A stretch of DNA of 64,000 nucleotides from Gabonibacter massiliensis (GCA_001487125.1 LN913011.1:248001-312000); one strand, 5' to 3'; shown: positions 55,546-63,489, counted from the first letter of the stretch. Notes: generated by a model from the sequence alone, not told the origin. Numbers and translations are program-made.

Positions 55546-56973
55546 ATGAGAATGGATTGTAATAGTATTTGGGCAGAATGTTTAAGTTTGATCCGGGAGC
55601 AGGTACCGCCAAAGACCTTTAAGACGTGGTTTGAGCCGATACATGCTTTGAGTTTTCAGCAAGATGTGTTGATTATTCAAGTTCCGAGTTTATATGTCTA
55701 CGAGTGCTTGGAGGAGCATTTCGTGGAGATATTGAGAAATGCCATTCGTTCGGTAATCGGTCCGACTGCGAAGTTGGAATATTCTGTTGTCGTCGAGGAG
55801 AGTCGTCGTACGGAACCTTTATCGGTAAAAATGTCATCTAACCATACGAAAAAAATTGAACCTAATACCGCCTATTACGATAAAACGGCAAACGGAACAG
55901 CCTTGAAAAATCCGTTTGAACGTTGTAATAATCGTTTGCAAATCGATTCTCAGTTGAATCCTTCTTATACGCTGGAAAGCTATATAGAGGGAAGTTGTAA
56001 CCGTTTGGCGAAATCTGCAGGTGTCGCCATCGCTCAAAGTCCCGGGGGAACCGCTTTTAATCCTTTATTGATTTATGGGGGGTCCGGTTTGGGGAAAACG
56101 CATTTGGCTCAGGCTGTCGGATTGGAGGTAAAACAGAATTTTCCGGAAAAGGTGGTGCTGTATGTCACGACGAATGTTTTTCAAACGCAGTTTACCGAGG
56201 CCGTTCGTAAAAACGAGATCAATGATTTCTTGCATTTTTATCAACTGATAGACGTTTTGATACTGGATGATATTCATGAGTTGGCTGGAAAAACCGCAAC
56301 TCAAAATACTTTTTTCCATATTTTCAATCATCTTCACCAATCCGGTAAGCAATTGATCTTAACTTCCGATCGAGCTCCGGCAGAGTTGAGTGGTTTGGAA
56401 GAACGTTTGCTTTCTCGTTTCAGATGGGGCTTGTCCGCAGAGATCAAAGCGCCGGATTTCGAAACTCGTATGGAGATTGCCCGTTTTAAAGCTAAGAAGG
56501 ACGGAATTGACTTTTCGGATGAGATATTGGAATACATTTGTAAGTACGTGAATAATAACGTGCGCGAATTGGAAGGTGCTATGATCTCTCTGTTGGCTCA
56601 GTCCACTTTTAACCGAAAGGATCTGACGGTCGAAGTCGTGAAAGAGATATTGGGTAAGATGGTGAAACGACAAATGGCGGAGCTTACCGTAGAGCGTATT
56701 CAGGAAGTGGTATGCGAGTATTTCAACATGCCGGCTCAACTTTTGCAGGAGAAAACCCGGAAGCGGGAAGTAGTGCAGGCTCGACAGTTAGCCATGTATT
56801 TCAGTAAAAATTTTACCAATGCTTCCCTTTCCTATATCGGTAACCAGATCGGAAAAAAAGATCATACGACTGTTCTTTACGCTTGTAAGGCCGTTTCCGA
56901 CCAGATGGAAACGGATCGTGCATTCCGTTCTCGAGTGGAAGAGTTGCAGAAAAAATTGTATTGTAATAATTAA
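55546..56973 (+). CDS. dnaA: Chromosomal replication initiator DnaA
   Basis: A 475-residue AAA+ initiator that opens oriC. N-terminal domain I has WAECLSLIREQVPPKTFKTWFEP. Walker A is GGSGLGKTHLA, Walker B LILDDIHELAG, and box VII-like SRFRWGLSAEIKAPD follows. The C-terminal DNA-binding signature is KKDHTTVLYA. No dnaN or recF follows it; recF lies 28 kb away, so the classic dnaA-dnaN-recF cluster is broken here. Confidence 0.97.
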   Translation: MRMDCNSIWAECLSLIREQVPPKTFKTWFEPIHALSFQQDVLIIQVPSLYVYECLEEHFVEILRNAIRSVIGPTAKLEYSVVVEESRRTEPLSVKMSSNHTKKIEPNTAYYDKTANGTALKNPFERCNNRLQIDSQLNPSYTLESYIEGSCNRLAKSAGVAIAQSPGGTAFNPLLIYGGSGLGKTHLAQAVGLEVKQNFPEKVVLYVTTNVFQTQFTEAVRKNEINDFLHFYQLIDVLILDDIHELAGKTATQNTFFHIFNHLHQSGKQLILTSDRAPAELSGLEERLLSRFRWGLSAEIKAPDFETRMEIARFKAKKDGIDFSDEILEYICKYVNNNVRELEGAMISLLAQSTFNRKDLTVEVVKEILGKMVKRQMAELTVERIQEVVCEYFNMPAQLLQEKTRKREVVQARQLAMYFSKNFTNASLSYIGNQIGKKDHTTVLYACKAVSDQMETDRAFRSRVEELQKKLYCNN

Positions 56974-57001
56974 CCTGAACAATAGCATGTTGTAATTGTT
57001 T

Positions 57002-57607
57002 ATGGAAGATACCTATAAGACAATACAAGCGATTGCCGAAGGCCTGTATAAGGAGAAAGGCAGTCGTTTTATTTCTTATGTTTATCCGGTATCCGATGAG
57101 AACGAGATCAAAGAAATTATAGCCGGAGTAAAAACCCGATACTATGATGCCCGCCATCATTGCTATGCTTATTGCTTGGGGGCAGACAAGTTGAGATTTC
57201 GGGCTAACGATGATGGAGAACCTTCTTCCACAGCCGGGAAACCGATTCTTGGACAGATTCATGCGCACGAGCTGACGAATGTACTGATTGTCGTGATCCG
57301 GTATTTTGGAGGGACAAAATTAGGGGTTTCCGGGTTGATTCAGGCCTATAGGGAAGCTGCCTCCGACGCGATTGCCCATGCCGTAATTATTGAAAAGACC
57401 GTGAATGAAATATTTCATATCAGATTCAGCTATTTGGTGATGAATGATGTAATGAAAGTATTGAAAGAGGAAGAAGCGGAGGTCTTGGAGCGAACTTTTG
57501 AGATGGATTGCGATATGTTGTTGAGTATTAGAAAAAAAGATGCTGCCCGCCTTCAGGAACGTTTATTGAAAATCGAATCCCTGCATATAGAAATAGCCGA
57601 AGCCTGA
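57002..57607 (+). CDS. YigZ/IMPACT family protein
   Basis: A 201-residue protein of the UPF0029/IMPACT family. YKEKGSRFISYVYPVSDENE and the signature RANDDGEPSSTAGKPILGQIHAHELTNVLIVVIRYFGGTKLGVSGL (split) are diagnostic. The function in bacteria is unresolved; eukaryotic relatives act in translation control. I start at ATG 57002, not the TTG two codons earlier. It ends just before the tRNA-Lys gene. Confidence 0.92.
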   Translation: MEDTYKTIQAIAEGLYKEKGSRFISYVYPVSDENEIKEIIAGVKTRYYDARHHCYAYCLGADKLRFRANDDGEPSSTAGKPILGQIHAHELTNVLIVVIRYFGGTKLGVSGLIQAYREAASDAIAHAVIIEKTVNEIFHIRFSYLVMNDVMKVLKEEEAEVLERTFEMDCDMLLSIRKKDAARLQERLLKIESLHIEIAEA

Positions 57608-57668
57608 CTTCTCTGCGGTACGGACGCTCTTTTATGACAAACTTTTTTGAAAATTTCCGCCTAAATTC

Positions 57669-57698
57669 TTGTAGAATCAATAGGAATCACTATCTTTG
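57669..57698 (+). promoter_or_regulatory. Promoter of the tRNA-Lys gene
   Basis: TTG at 57669-57671, 19 bases, TATCTTTG at 57691-57698, about 27 bases before the mature tRNA. Confidence 0.55.
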
Positions 57699-57724
57699 CA
57701 CCGCAATTGTAAAAAACAATTGAC

Positions 57725-57797
57725 GATTCAGTAGCTCAGCCGGTAGAGCACAACACTTTTAATGTTGGGGTCCTGGGTTCGAATCCCAGCTGGATCA
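57725..57797 (+). tRNA. tRNA-Lys (anticodon UUU)
   Basis: A 73-base cloverleaf. The acceptor stem pairs GATTCAG with CTGGATC, the D arm is GCTC/GAGC, the anticodon loop is CTTTTAA between CAACA and TGTTG, and the T arm is CTGGG-TTCGAAT-CCCAG. CCA is not encoded. The accessory island begins just downstream, which fits integration at a tRNA 3' end. Confidence 0.96.
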
Positions 57798-57806
57798 CAG
57801 ATTCGA

Positions 57807-57851
57807 AAATGCTAAATATGTGTAAATCACTTATTTAGCATTTGTTTTTTT
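57807..57851 (+). terminator. Terminator after tRNA-Lys
   Basis: AAATGCTAAATA (57807-57818) and TATTTAGCATTT (57832-57843) form a 12-bp stem followed by a T-run. Confidence 0.8.
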
Positions 57852-57868
57852 GTAGTTATTTTTACAAT

Positions 57869-57890
57869 TTGCACGACCATTGCACGACTA
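57869..57890 (+). repeat. Two tandem 11-base repeats near the island edge
   Basis: TTGCACGACCA is followed at once by TTGCACGACTA. Small repeats like this occur near attachment sites. The stretch 57798-58000 otherwise holds two terminators and no gene. Confidence 0.4.
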
Positions 57891-57952
57891 ATTTTAAATT
57901 TCAGTGTATTTTATCCTATTAGAAAGATCATATTTTAAACCCACTATAAAAG

Positions 57953-57979
57953 ATAAGCGGCCTTTTCAGAGCCGCTTAT
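57953..57979 (-). terminator. Terminator after the smalltalk-like gene
   Basis: ATAAGCGGC and GCCGCTTAT form a 9-bp stem; read leftward the stem is followed by CTTTTATAG. It would end the leftward two-gene unit. Confidence 0.65.
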
Positions 57980-58000
57980 ACACACAATAAAGGTAAATGA

Positions 58001-58138
58001 TTAGTTTCCGGAGGACGTATTTGTGGATTTTTTGCTCTCCTCCTCTAATTTTTTTTTACGTTTCTGGATATGGGAAATTCCCAGGGAAAGAATCGTGAGA
58101 ATAATGTCCCAAAGTGTCTTTTTCCAATTCGTTGCCAT
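58001..58138 (-). CDS. Smalltalk-like 45-residue protein
   Basis: A 45-codon gene that is too short to show in a simple size filter but has a strong GGAGG site 6 bases before its ATG. The product has a hydrophobic middle (WDIILTILSLGIS) and a basic C-terminal part (HIQKRKKKLEEESKK), giving a small one-helix membrane protein. NCBI names such Bacteroidota mini-proteins smalltalk proteins. The function is unknown. It follows the 229-residue gene by 38 bases and is probably co-transcribed. Confidence 0.75.
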   Translation of the reverse strand: MATNWKKTLWDIILTILSLGISHIQKRKKKLEEESKKSTNTSSGN

Positions 58139-58176
58139 AATTACCTCCTTTCTTACAGGGCCATGCCTGAGTTTAA

Positions 58177-58866
58177 TTAACCGGCAGATGCCCCGGCTAT
58201 GTTAGAAACAAAAATCTGTCGTGCCGAAGCATAACCACTGATAGCATTAATGGCATAAATCTGCACCTGTACCTTTTCACCAACTACCGGTACACCAAAT
58301 TGTGCGGTGTATTTTTCAGTGATAGTTGCTTCGGCGGCTCCTCCTGCAACAGTTCCAACCTGTCTAAGTCCGTTGATGTTAGTACTCTGCCCTACCGACA
58401 ACGGAGTAATGCGAACAAGCAACACATCATTTTCACTCACGTTTCCGTCAAATGAAATTTTCAGGGCTGAATCTGCCAGTGTCAAGGAAGCGAAGCCAGG
58501 CAATGGACTGGTCAGATCGTCTGCGGGTTGGGTCAATGGCGTGGTGATACCAATGAGTTCGAGGTTCATATTGCAACGGACATACAGGTTAAACCCGCTG
58601 ATCTTTCCGGATATCCCGTAATAAGAACCGGAAGCTGAAACGGTTTTTGACTTTTCAGCCCAGAGTGCCCGTTGTGTATCCGTTAAATCCTGCCAGTTCT
58701 TTGCAAAACGGCTGAAATTCTGACGTAAAACCCGCTGATACTCTGTATCCGTGTAGGTTGGAATAACTTTGTTGCGTACAACCAAATGACCGGCAGAATG
58801 GGCAGCGGTAATGTTACCGGTTGAGCCGGTGAAATCTTCAAATAATTCGTTTGTTTTTGCTTTCAT
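58177..58866 (-). CDS. DUF6266-like protein, unknown function
   Basis: A 229-residue protein without a signal peptide. TGSTGNITAAHSAGHLVVRNKVIP then NFSRFAKNWQDLTDTQRALWAEKSKTV in the first third, and a beta-rich C-terminal half, suggest a small structural or carrier protein like DUF6266 family members. Similarity to phage structural proteins is possible; I cannot confirm it. The gene is next to a smalltalk-like gene and a large structured RNA locus. Confidence 0.65.
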   Translation of the reverse strand: MKAKTNELFEDFTGSTGNITAAHSAGHLVVRNKVIPTYTDTEYQRVLRQNFSRFAKNWQDLTDTQRALWAEKSKTVSASGSYYGISGKISGFNLYVRCNMNLELIGITTPLTQPADDLTSPLPGFASLTLADSALKISFDGNVSENDVLLVRITPLSVGQSTNINGLRQVGTVAGGAAEATITEKYTAQFGVPVVGEKVQVQIYAINAISGYASARQIFVSNIAGASAG

Positions 58867-58994
58867 GACTGTAATTTTTATGTGATGGATCGGTGATTTA
58901 TCACAATATATGCTTATTTGCAGATCATTATATATTTAAATGAAGGCTTTAACACGAGTGATGGGATAACGTGTATTTCAATTTTTGTATGACG

Positions 58995-59027
58995 TATGCC
59001 GGCAGTATGCCGAAGATATGCCGGTGA
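58995..59027 (+). repeat. Three tandem 11-base repeats at the 5' edge of the structured locus
   Basis: TATGCCGGCAG, TATGCCGAAGA and TATGCCGGTGA follow each other without gaps. The unit length equals that of the tandem pair at 57869. Confidence 0.7.
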
Positions 59028-59522
59028 CAATTGGTACATTTTTCGAATGGAGATACTGGCGCCGCAGATGACGATGGCAAATGTGATGATGTTTCTGTCG
59101 GCGCTTTGCAGGGCGACGGGAAAAGCGGTGGGAAGGGCGTGTTTGCGGGTGTGAGGTGGTGGCGGTGCCTAGTGATTAATGAAGGGAGGCGAAGCACGGG
59201 ACAATAGAACGGACCGGAAGTGTGAGAGGATGTGGGGGAACCGGTCTGTTCTATTGTCAGAAGGGGGAGGAATCACCAGGCACAAGCACGGGGACGGACG
59301 GGAACGGATTGCGAGGTGTGGTGCATGGGACGCATAGATGGGAGCTTTTGAAAAGCGGGATGTGGGTTCAAAGGCTCCCATTTTTGCGGACGGGTGGATG
59401 GAGTGTAGCGATGGAGCGATATGGAGTGAAGGGGAATTTTTTGTGACTGTTTTGGGTCGTGGGAAGGTTGTGGGAATAGTCACAATAAATAGAGGGTCAA
59501 ATGTGGGTGGATGCGGGTAGAT

Positions 59523-59724
59523 GCCCGTGAGAAAAGGATGGAAAGAACGGTTTGTTTGCTGTCGGGCATGTGCTGGGACAACGGCAAAAAAGGTGTGGCG
59601 GGGAGCGAGGGATGGTAATGGCTTCGTCCGTCAGAGACATGGAAGCCGTAGCTGCAGGCTCAGCGGGGGGCGGGGTGTGCCCGTGAGAGGACAGTGGAAA
59701 AAGAGACCGGGTTACTGTCGGGCA
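59523..59724 (+). repeat. Duplicated 46-base hairpin module
   Basis: 59523-59568 and 59679-59724 are both 46 bases, begin GCCCGTGAGA and end CTGTCGGGCA, and share TGGAAA in the middle. The ends of each copy pair (GCCCG with CGGGC). The unit spacing is 156 bases and similarity continues a little downstream, so a larger module was probably duplicated. Confidence 0.75.
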
Positions 59725-59986
59725 TTTCCGGAGAGACTGGCAGAAGCGGCAGAGGGCGTGTTGTGATGGAGGCGGGATATCAGGGGTGTGTATAGGACGG
59801 TGTGGCGGATGGGTATGGCAAGGGTGGCGGAATGGGATATCAGGGGTTTGCGGGTTTGGCAGGGATGGCGAGGAGCTTTTATTTAACATAATCCGGATTG
59901 TGGGACGGCTTCGGTCGTGGGGTGATCCGTGGGGCTGTTCCATAATCCCGATGGGATTATGTTACTTAAAAGCGGGGGGAAAAGAC

Positions 59987-60012
59987 GATAAACTCAATTA
60001 TTGAAGTTTATC
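59987..60012 (-). terminator. Hairpin downstream of ptuB
   Basis: GATAAACT and AGTTTATC form an 8-bp stem. Read leftward from the ptuB stop it is followed by GTCTTTTCC, a weak terminator. Confidence 0.4.
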
Positions 60013-60048
60013 AACTGTACAAAATTGAATAAATAATTGCTTCATTAA

Positions 60049-60960
60049 TTATAAATTGAGTTTTTTTACAATATCCTTTTTCAATTTAGAGAAAGGACGC
60101 TTATGGAAATCAGTTTCATTAAAACACGTATCGAAAATAAGAGGATATAATAATTCTTCATCAATATCTAACTGAAATGTATCTCGCAAACTCTTTAAAT
60201 AATCTATTGAAAAAACATCTTTTAATTGTATCAAGTTTTCTACAACATCTCTATGTTCATTATATATTTTTTTTATTTTAAAAAAATCTAATGTGTTAGA
60301 AATTTTAGAATCATTTCGTACATTGATCGTAATTTCTTTAACCTGATTTACTCCTTCAGGGATATAATCAAAATTAAAGTCTGCAATATTATTGTCAACA
60401 TATGGGTGTATGTAATCTTGTAAATTCAATTCTTTTTTGCCTTTTACTACTCCATTACATATCGTACAACTTGGAATTAAATTATAAAATGAAAGTGCAA
60501 ACAAAGGATACGTACTCTGAGGAAAAAAATGATCAAATTCTGGTCGAGTTATAAACTCATTTTTCGAATGTATAGCTGTAACTGTATACATTCTATTACA
60601 ATATGGACAAACTCGAATATCTAAGTTCTTTGCTAATTGATAAGCACCATATTTCCCTTTTTCCTCATTTCCCTTTTTCGCAAACTCCGCATAATTAAAA
60701 ATCTTAGTAATTCTTTTATCTCCAATATATTGAATGTCTATTATATTTTCTTTCTTTTTCTCTTGCTTTATTTGTATTTTACCTTGTTTTTTCCATTCTG
60801 TAAACATTTTAAGCATATCTTCAGGCTTACATTTAATTATTTGTTCACATTCAGCAATAGTTATATTCAGTCCTTTTATACGTTTTTCCAATATCGGCCT
60901 TAACGCTTTCAAATGTTCTTTTAAAGCAGACTGGGTATTAGGTGTACTAATGTTTATCAT
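60049..60960 (-). CDS. ptuB: Septu defence HNH nuclease PtuB-like
   Basis: A 303-residue HNH endonuclease. The zinc cysteines are CPYC (118-121) and CTIC (165-168); the HNH core has EFDHFFPQS (H144) and the Asn at 160. This layout, next to a PtuA-like ATPase with 14 bases of overlap, is that of the Septu anti-phage pair. The Septu pair is known to protect against phage by nuclease action after sensing infection. The AT-rich base content differs from the core chromosome, in keeping with transfer. Confidence 0.85.
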   Translation of the reverse strand: MINISTPNTQSALKEHLKALRPILEKRIKGLNITIAECEQIIKCKPEDMLKMFTEWKKQGKIQIKQEKKKENIIDIQYIGDKRITKIFNYAEFAKKGNEEKGKYGAYQLAKNLDIRVCPYCNRMYTVTAIHSKNEFITRPEFDHFFPQSTYPLFALSFYNLIPSCTICNGVVKGKKELNLQDYIHPYVDNNIADFNFDYIPEGVNQVKEITINVRNDSKISNTLDFFKIKKIYNEHRDVVENLIQLKDVFSIDYLKSLRDTFQLDIDEELLYPLIFDTCFNETDFHKRPFSKLKKDIVKKLNL

Positions 60961-62830
60961 TGGAATTCATTTTTAGTTCTTCTAATCGATTTTTTAATTC
61001 ATTGATTTTTTGCTGAATAATAATAATTTCTTCCTCTTTCCCGAATCTTTTTACCCACATCGATTGTAATTGTTGATTTAAAATAGGTTCATCTATAATT
61101 TCAATTATTTTTTTGGAATCTAAATAATCAATATTGTTAGCTGACTGAAGATCACAGATTAAACGATTAATTTTATTTATAGCAAATTGTCCTACTAATC
61201 CATTTTTAAGAAAAAATGAATGTGTCATTAAATTATGAATATTAGCAGCAAAAGAATTAGAAGGACGTTCCTGTCCTTCCAGAACTCTACCTGCCGTTAG
61301 ATAAACAATATTATAATTGGGGATATCAGACAAACTGACCGGAGAATGTGAAGCAAAAATAAATTGAAGGTTCAAATTTCTTTCGTTAGTATAACCTTTT
61401 CTCAGAGTGAATATTTCTGAAGTTATTTGAAGTAGATTATTAATATAGTTTTTTTGCCATTGTAAATGGAAACCAGTTTCTCCTTCATCAATAAGAAATA
61501 AAATGTTATCTGGAAATCGTTCTTTCCGTCTACTAAAGTCCTCTCTTACACTATATAATCGGGAAAATAAGTTCAAATATGCTTTCTCACCACTACTTAG
61601 TTCATGCCAATCAATATCCAAAAAACCAAAATTCTGATATCTGCTTTCTTTAGTTATATCTGGACTGTATTTATTTAACTCAACAAGATATCTAATGTAT
61701 TTATCAAGTAGTCTCTTGGTTTGAGATAAAGGGAGTTTAAATGATGTACTTATTACACCTTCATGATCGACTAATTCAGAATTATTTAAAGATAATTTCA
61801 ATTCTTCCCAAAACTCTAAAATAAAAGATGTATTCAAACCGAGTTCTCTGTTTTGATTTAAAGTATTTAAGAGGATTTTGAATCCTTTTTCTGCATCAAT
61901 ATCTACTGGTTGTACCAATCCTATAACATCATCTAAAGGATAGTTATACTGAGGGTATTCAATATCAAAGCAAAGGTAGAAGTTTGTTATAAGTTGTTCT
62001 AAAATTAATCGTTTATAGAGAGGTTTCTCCTTATATCTGGTATTGTTTACATCATCAATATTTCCATTTCTAAATTTATCAAGTAATAATTTAAAGCATT
62101 TATTTAAATCAGAAGGAACATTTTTTTCATTTACATTTTTAGCTAGATATGTTGTTATAATAACTTTTTCTGGCAGATGTATCAAATCATCAATAGCTTT
62201 CCGTTGGGCTTTAGAAATGTTGTTTATAAAATTAATTTGCCGCCAAGTATCTTGGTGTTTATGAAAAAGTATTGGGTCTTTTATTTCATGACGAAATCCC
62301 CGAATATCTATATGATCTTCACTTAATAATACATTGGACGATACATCATATTTCAGATTAGGATAACCAGGTGAGTAATTAGAGAAATCAATTACTGGAG
62401 AAAAAAATACAGTTGTAAGATTATCACGATTTATTGATTCAAATTTTTCTTCTGAATAAACATCTGAATTACTAATGTATCCAAATCCTTCATTTGTTTT
62501 AAATATCATTATATATCTACTATCTACTGTATCAAAGAGATGATGATGCCAATAACCGGAGATAGCTATCCGCAATGCCGCAAGTAAATTTGATTTACCA
62601 CATCCATTTTCTCCAATTATAGCAGATACATTATTTACTCTTCCCCCTGTTTCAGAAAGAAAAAAATTTGTTACATATTTATCATTATTTATTCTTTCTA
62701 ATTTCAATCTATTCGACTCCTGATTGATCTGAAATGTATAATCTGAACCAAAGTTGATTCCAACATCATTCAAATTTCTATAATGTTCAACCCAAAAAAA
62801 CACTAACTGTTTAAGATTCGCAATTTCCAT
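60947..62830 (-). CDS. ptuA: Septu defence ATPase PtuA-like
   Basis: A 627-residue ABC/SMC-like ATPase. Walker A GENGCGKSN is at ~73-81, an ABC signature LSSGEKAYLNL at ~411-421 and Walker B ILFLIDEGE at ~443-451. I start at the ATG at 62830; the GTG at 62875 is only about five bases past the predicted transcription start. PtuA binds PtuB in characterised Septu systems. No reverse transcriptase gene is near, so it is not a retron-Eco7-type unit as far as the window shows. Confidence 0.87.
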   Translation of the reverse strand: MEIANLKQLVFFWVEHYRNLNDVGINFGSDYTFQINQESNRLKLERINNDKYVTNFFLSETGGRVNNVSAIIGENGCGKSNLLAALRIAISGYWHHHLFDTVDSRYIMIFKTNEGFGYISNSDVYSEEKFESINRDNLTTVFFSPVIDFSNYSPGYPNLKYDVSSNVLLSEDHIDIRGFRHEIKDPILFHKHQDTWRQINFINNISKAQRKAIDDLIHLPEKVIITTYLAKNVNEKNVPSDLNKCFKLLLDKFRNGNIDDVNNTRYKEKPLYKRLILEQLITNFYLCFDIEYPQYNYPLDDVIGLVQPVDIDAEKGFKILLNTLNQNRELGLNTSFILEFWEELKLSLNNSELVDHEGVISTSFKLPLSQTKRLLDKYIRYLVELNKYSPDITKESRYQNFGFLDIDWHELSSGEKAYLNLFSRLYSVREDFSRRKERFPDNILFLIDEGETGFHLQWQKNYINNLLQITSEIFTLRKGYTNERNLNLQFIFASHSPVSLSDIPNYNIVYLTAGRVLEGQERPSNSFAANIHNLMTHSFFLKNGLVGQFAINKINRLICDLQSANNIDYLDSKKIIEIIDEPILNQQLQSMWVKRFGKEEEIIIIQQKINELKNRLEELKMNSNDKH

Positions 62831-62886
62831 TGTCAAAATATTTTTATGAAAATCTGATGCCTCTACCACTTTCACTGCTTAATAAA

Positions 62887-62894
62887 CAAAGGTA
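62887..62894 (-). promoter_or_regulatory. Promoter -7 box for ptuAB
   Basis: Read leftward, TACCTTTG matches TAnnTTTG. Transcription should start near 62880, with a 50-base leader before ATG 62830. Confidence 0.5.
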
Positions 62895-62988
62895 TCTAAA
62901 AAATATTTATTATAACCAATAAAATAAATTGATCCTAGAGGTATATGATATTTTAATTAAAGAAATTTCATAAAATAAAATAAAGTCG

Positions 62989-62996
62989 TATATTTG
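62989..62996 (+). promoter_or_regulatory. Promoter -7 box for the structured RNA/symE unit
   Basis: TATATTTG matches TAnnTTTG and puts the RNA start at ~63003, exactly at the base of the large stem that follows. In the 357-base spacer before symE this is the only clear promoter. Confidence 0.6.
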
Positions 62997-62999
62997 GAG

Positions 63000-63157
63000 T
63001 GACTGACATACACAAAGGCCGGGAAACCTGCCTTATCTTCGGCGGGCTTTTTTATGCCCGCTGATCTGATACACGGCTCTGTACCCCCGTGAGGAGCATT
63101 AATGTGCCCTCGGCCTTTGTGGTGTCAGTCAACGGGAAAGGTGGAGCCGTCTTTTTT
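63000..63157 (+). ncRNA. Closed multi-stem RNA upstream of symE-like gene
   Basis: TGACTGACA (63000-63008) and CACAAAGGCCG (63011-63021) pair with CGGCCTTTGTG and TGTCAGTCA (63111-63131), closing a ~130-base domain. A GC hairpin GCGGGC/GCCCGC lies inside. The tail at 63132-63157 (ACGG...CCGT then TTTTTT) is a weak terminator. It could be an sRNA or a leader that controls the toxin gene. Confidence 0.55.
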
Positions 63158-63187
63158 ATTTCCGCCCTCACTTAATACAAATAAGTT

Positions 63188-63430
63188 ATGAGGACCGTTG
63201 ATCTAACACCCAAGAAAAAAACAAATGAAGTGGACACCCGGAGAATCAGGTGTCTTCATTCGCCCCGGTCTACCTACGGGCGAAAGCTACCTTCCATTTT
63301 CCTGGCCGGAGTGTGGTTGAAAGAAGCAGGGTTTGAGGTCGGGGATTTTGCCAGGATTACCGTATCGGATGGATTGCTGGTGATTCGTTGCGAGAAGATT
63401 CCGGAAAACCTGAACAGGGCAGATTCGTGA
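63188..63430 (+). CDS. SymE-like type I toxin family protein
   Basis: An 80-residue basic protein. RIRCLHSPRSTYGRKLPSIFLAGVWLKEAGFEVGDFARITVSDGLLVIR matches the SymE family, which has an AbrB-like fold (this text splits at the first 20 residues for brevity: core is LPSIFLAGVWLKEAGF). In enteric bacteria SymE is an SOS-induced toxin repressed by the antisense RNA SymR. Bacteroidota carry many diverged copies of unclear role. The structured RNA upstream replaces the place where an antisense gene would be sought, and I see no clear opposite promoter. Confidence 0.82.
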   Translation: MRTVDLTPKKKTNEVDTRRIRCLHSPRSTYGRKLPSIFLAGVWLKEAGFEVGDFARITVSDGLLVIRCEKIPENLNRADS

Positions 63431-63489
63431 TGTTGGGATGTAAATGGTTGGGCAAAGTGTAATGAAGTGTTGTTTTACAAAATTTTTCC

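Larger units (their letters stand above)
58995..59973 (+). ncRNA. Putative ~1-kb structured RNA (G-rich, ORF-free)
   Basis: This G-rich stretch between AT-rich neighbours contains at least seven local stems: 59059-59064 with 59099-59104; 59200-59217 with 59241-59258 (18 bp); 59338-59352 with 59367-59381 (15 bp); 59436-59453 with 59473-59490; 59521-59527 with 59563-59569; 59618-59625 with 59642-59649; 59677-59683 with 59719-59725; 59875-59894 with 59954-59973 (18 of 20 pairs). In the main stems the only non-Watson-Crick pairs are G-U on the + strand and would be A-C on the other strand, so the RNA should be read rightward. Open frames here are C-rich artefacts without family or start signals. 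Nothing in it matches a known ncRNA I can name. Confidence 0.6.

Noticed and set aside
58995-59973. Group II intron or retron msr-msd region
   Set aside because: No reverse transcriptase gene is near, no GUGYG 5' end with a domain V-like hairpin is visible, and no msr/msd fold is obvious.
58949-60004. Several open frames in the G-rich locus on both strands
   Set aside because: Amino acid content is dominated by Pro, Ser, His, Thr or Gly, Arg, Trp, with no start signals, no repeats typical of proteins and no family resemblance. The hairpins explain the open frames better.
60947-62830. PtuAB as part of a retron-Eco7-like system
   Set aside because: No reverse transcriptase ORF occurs within the island part that is visible, so plain Septu is the simpler reading.
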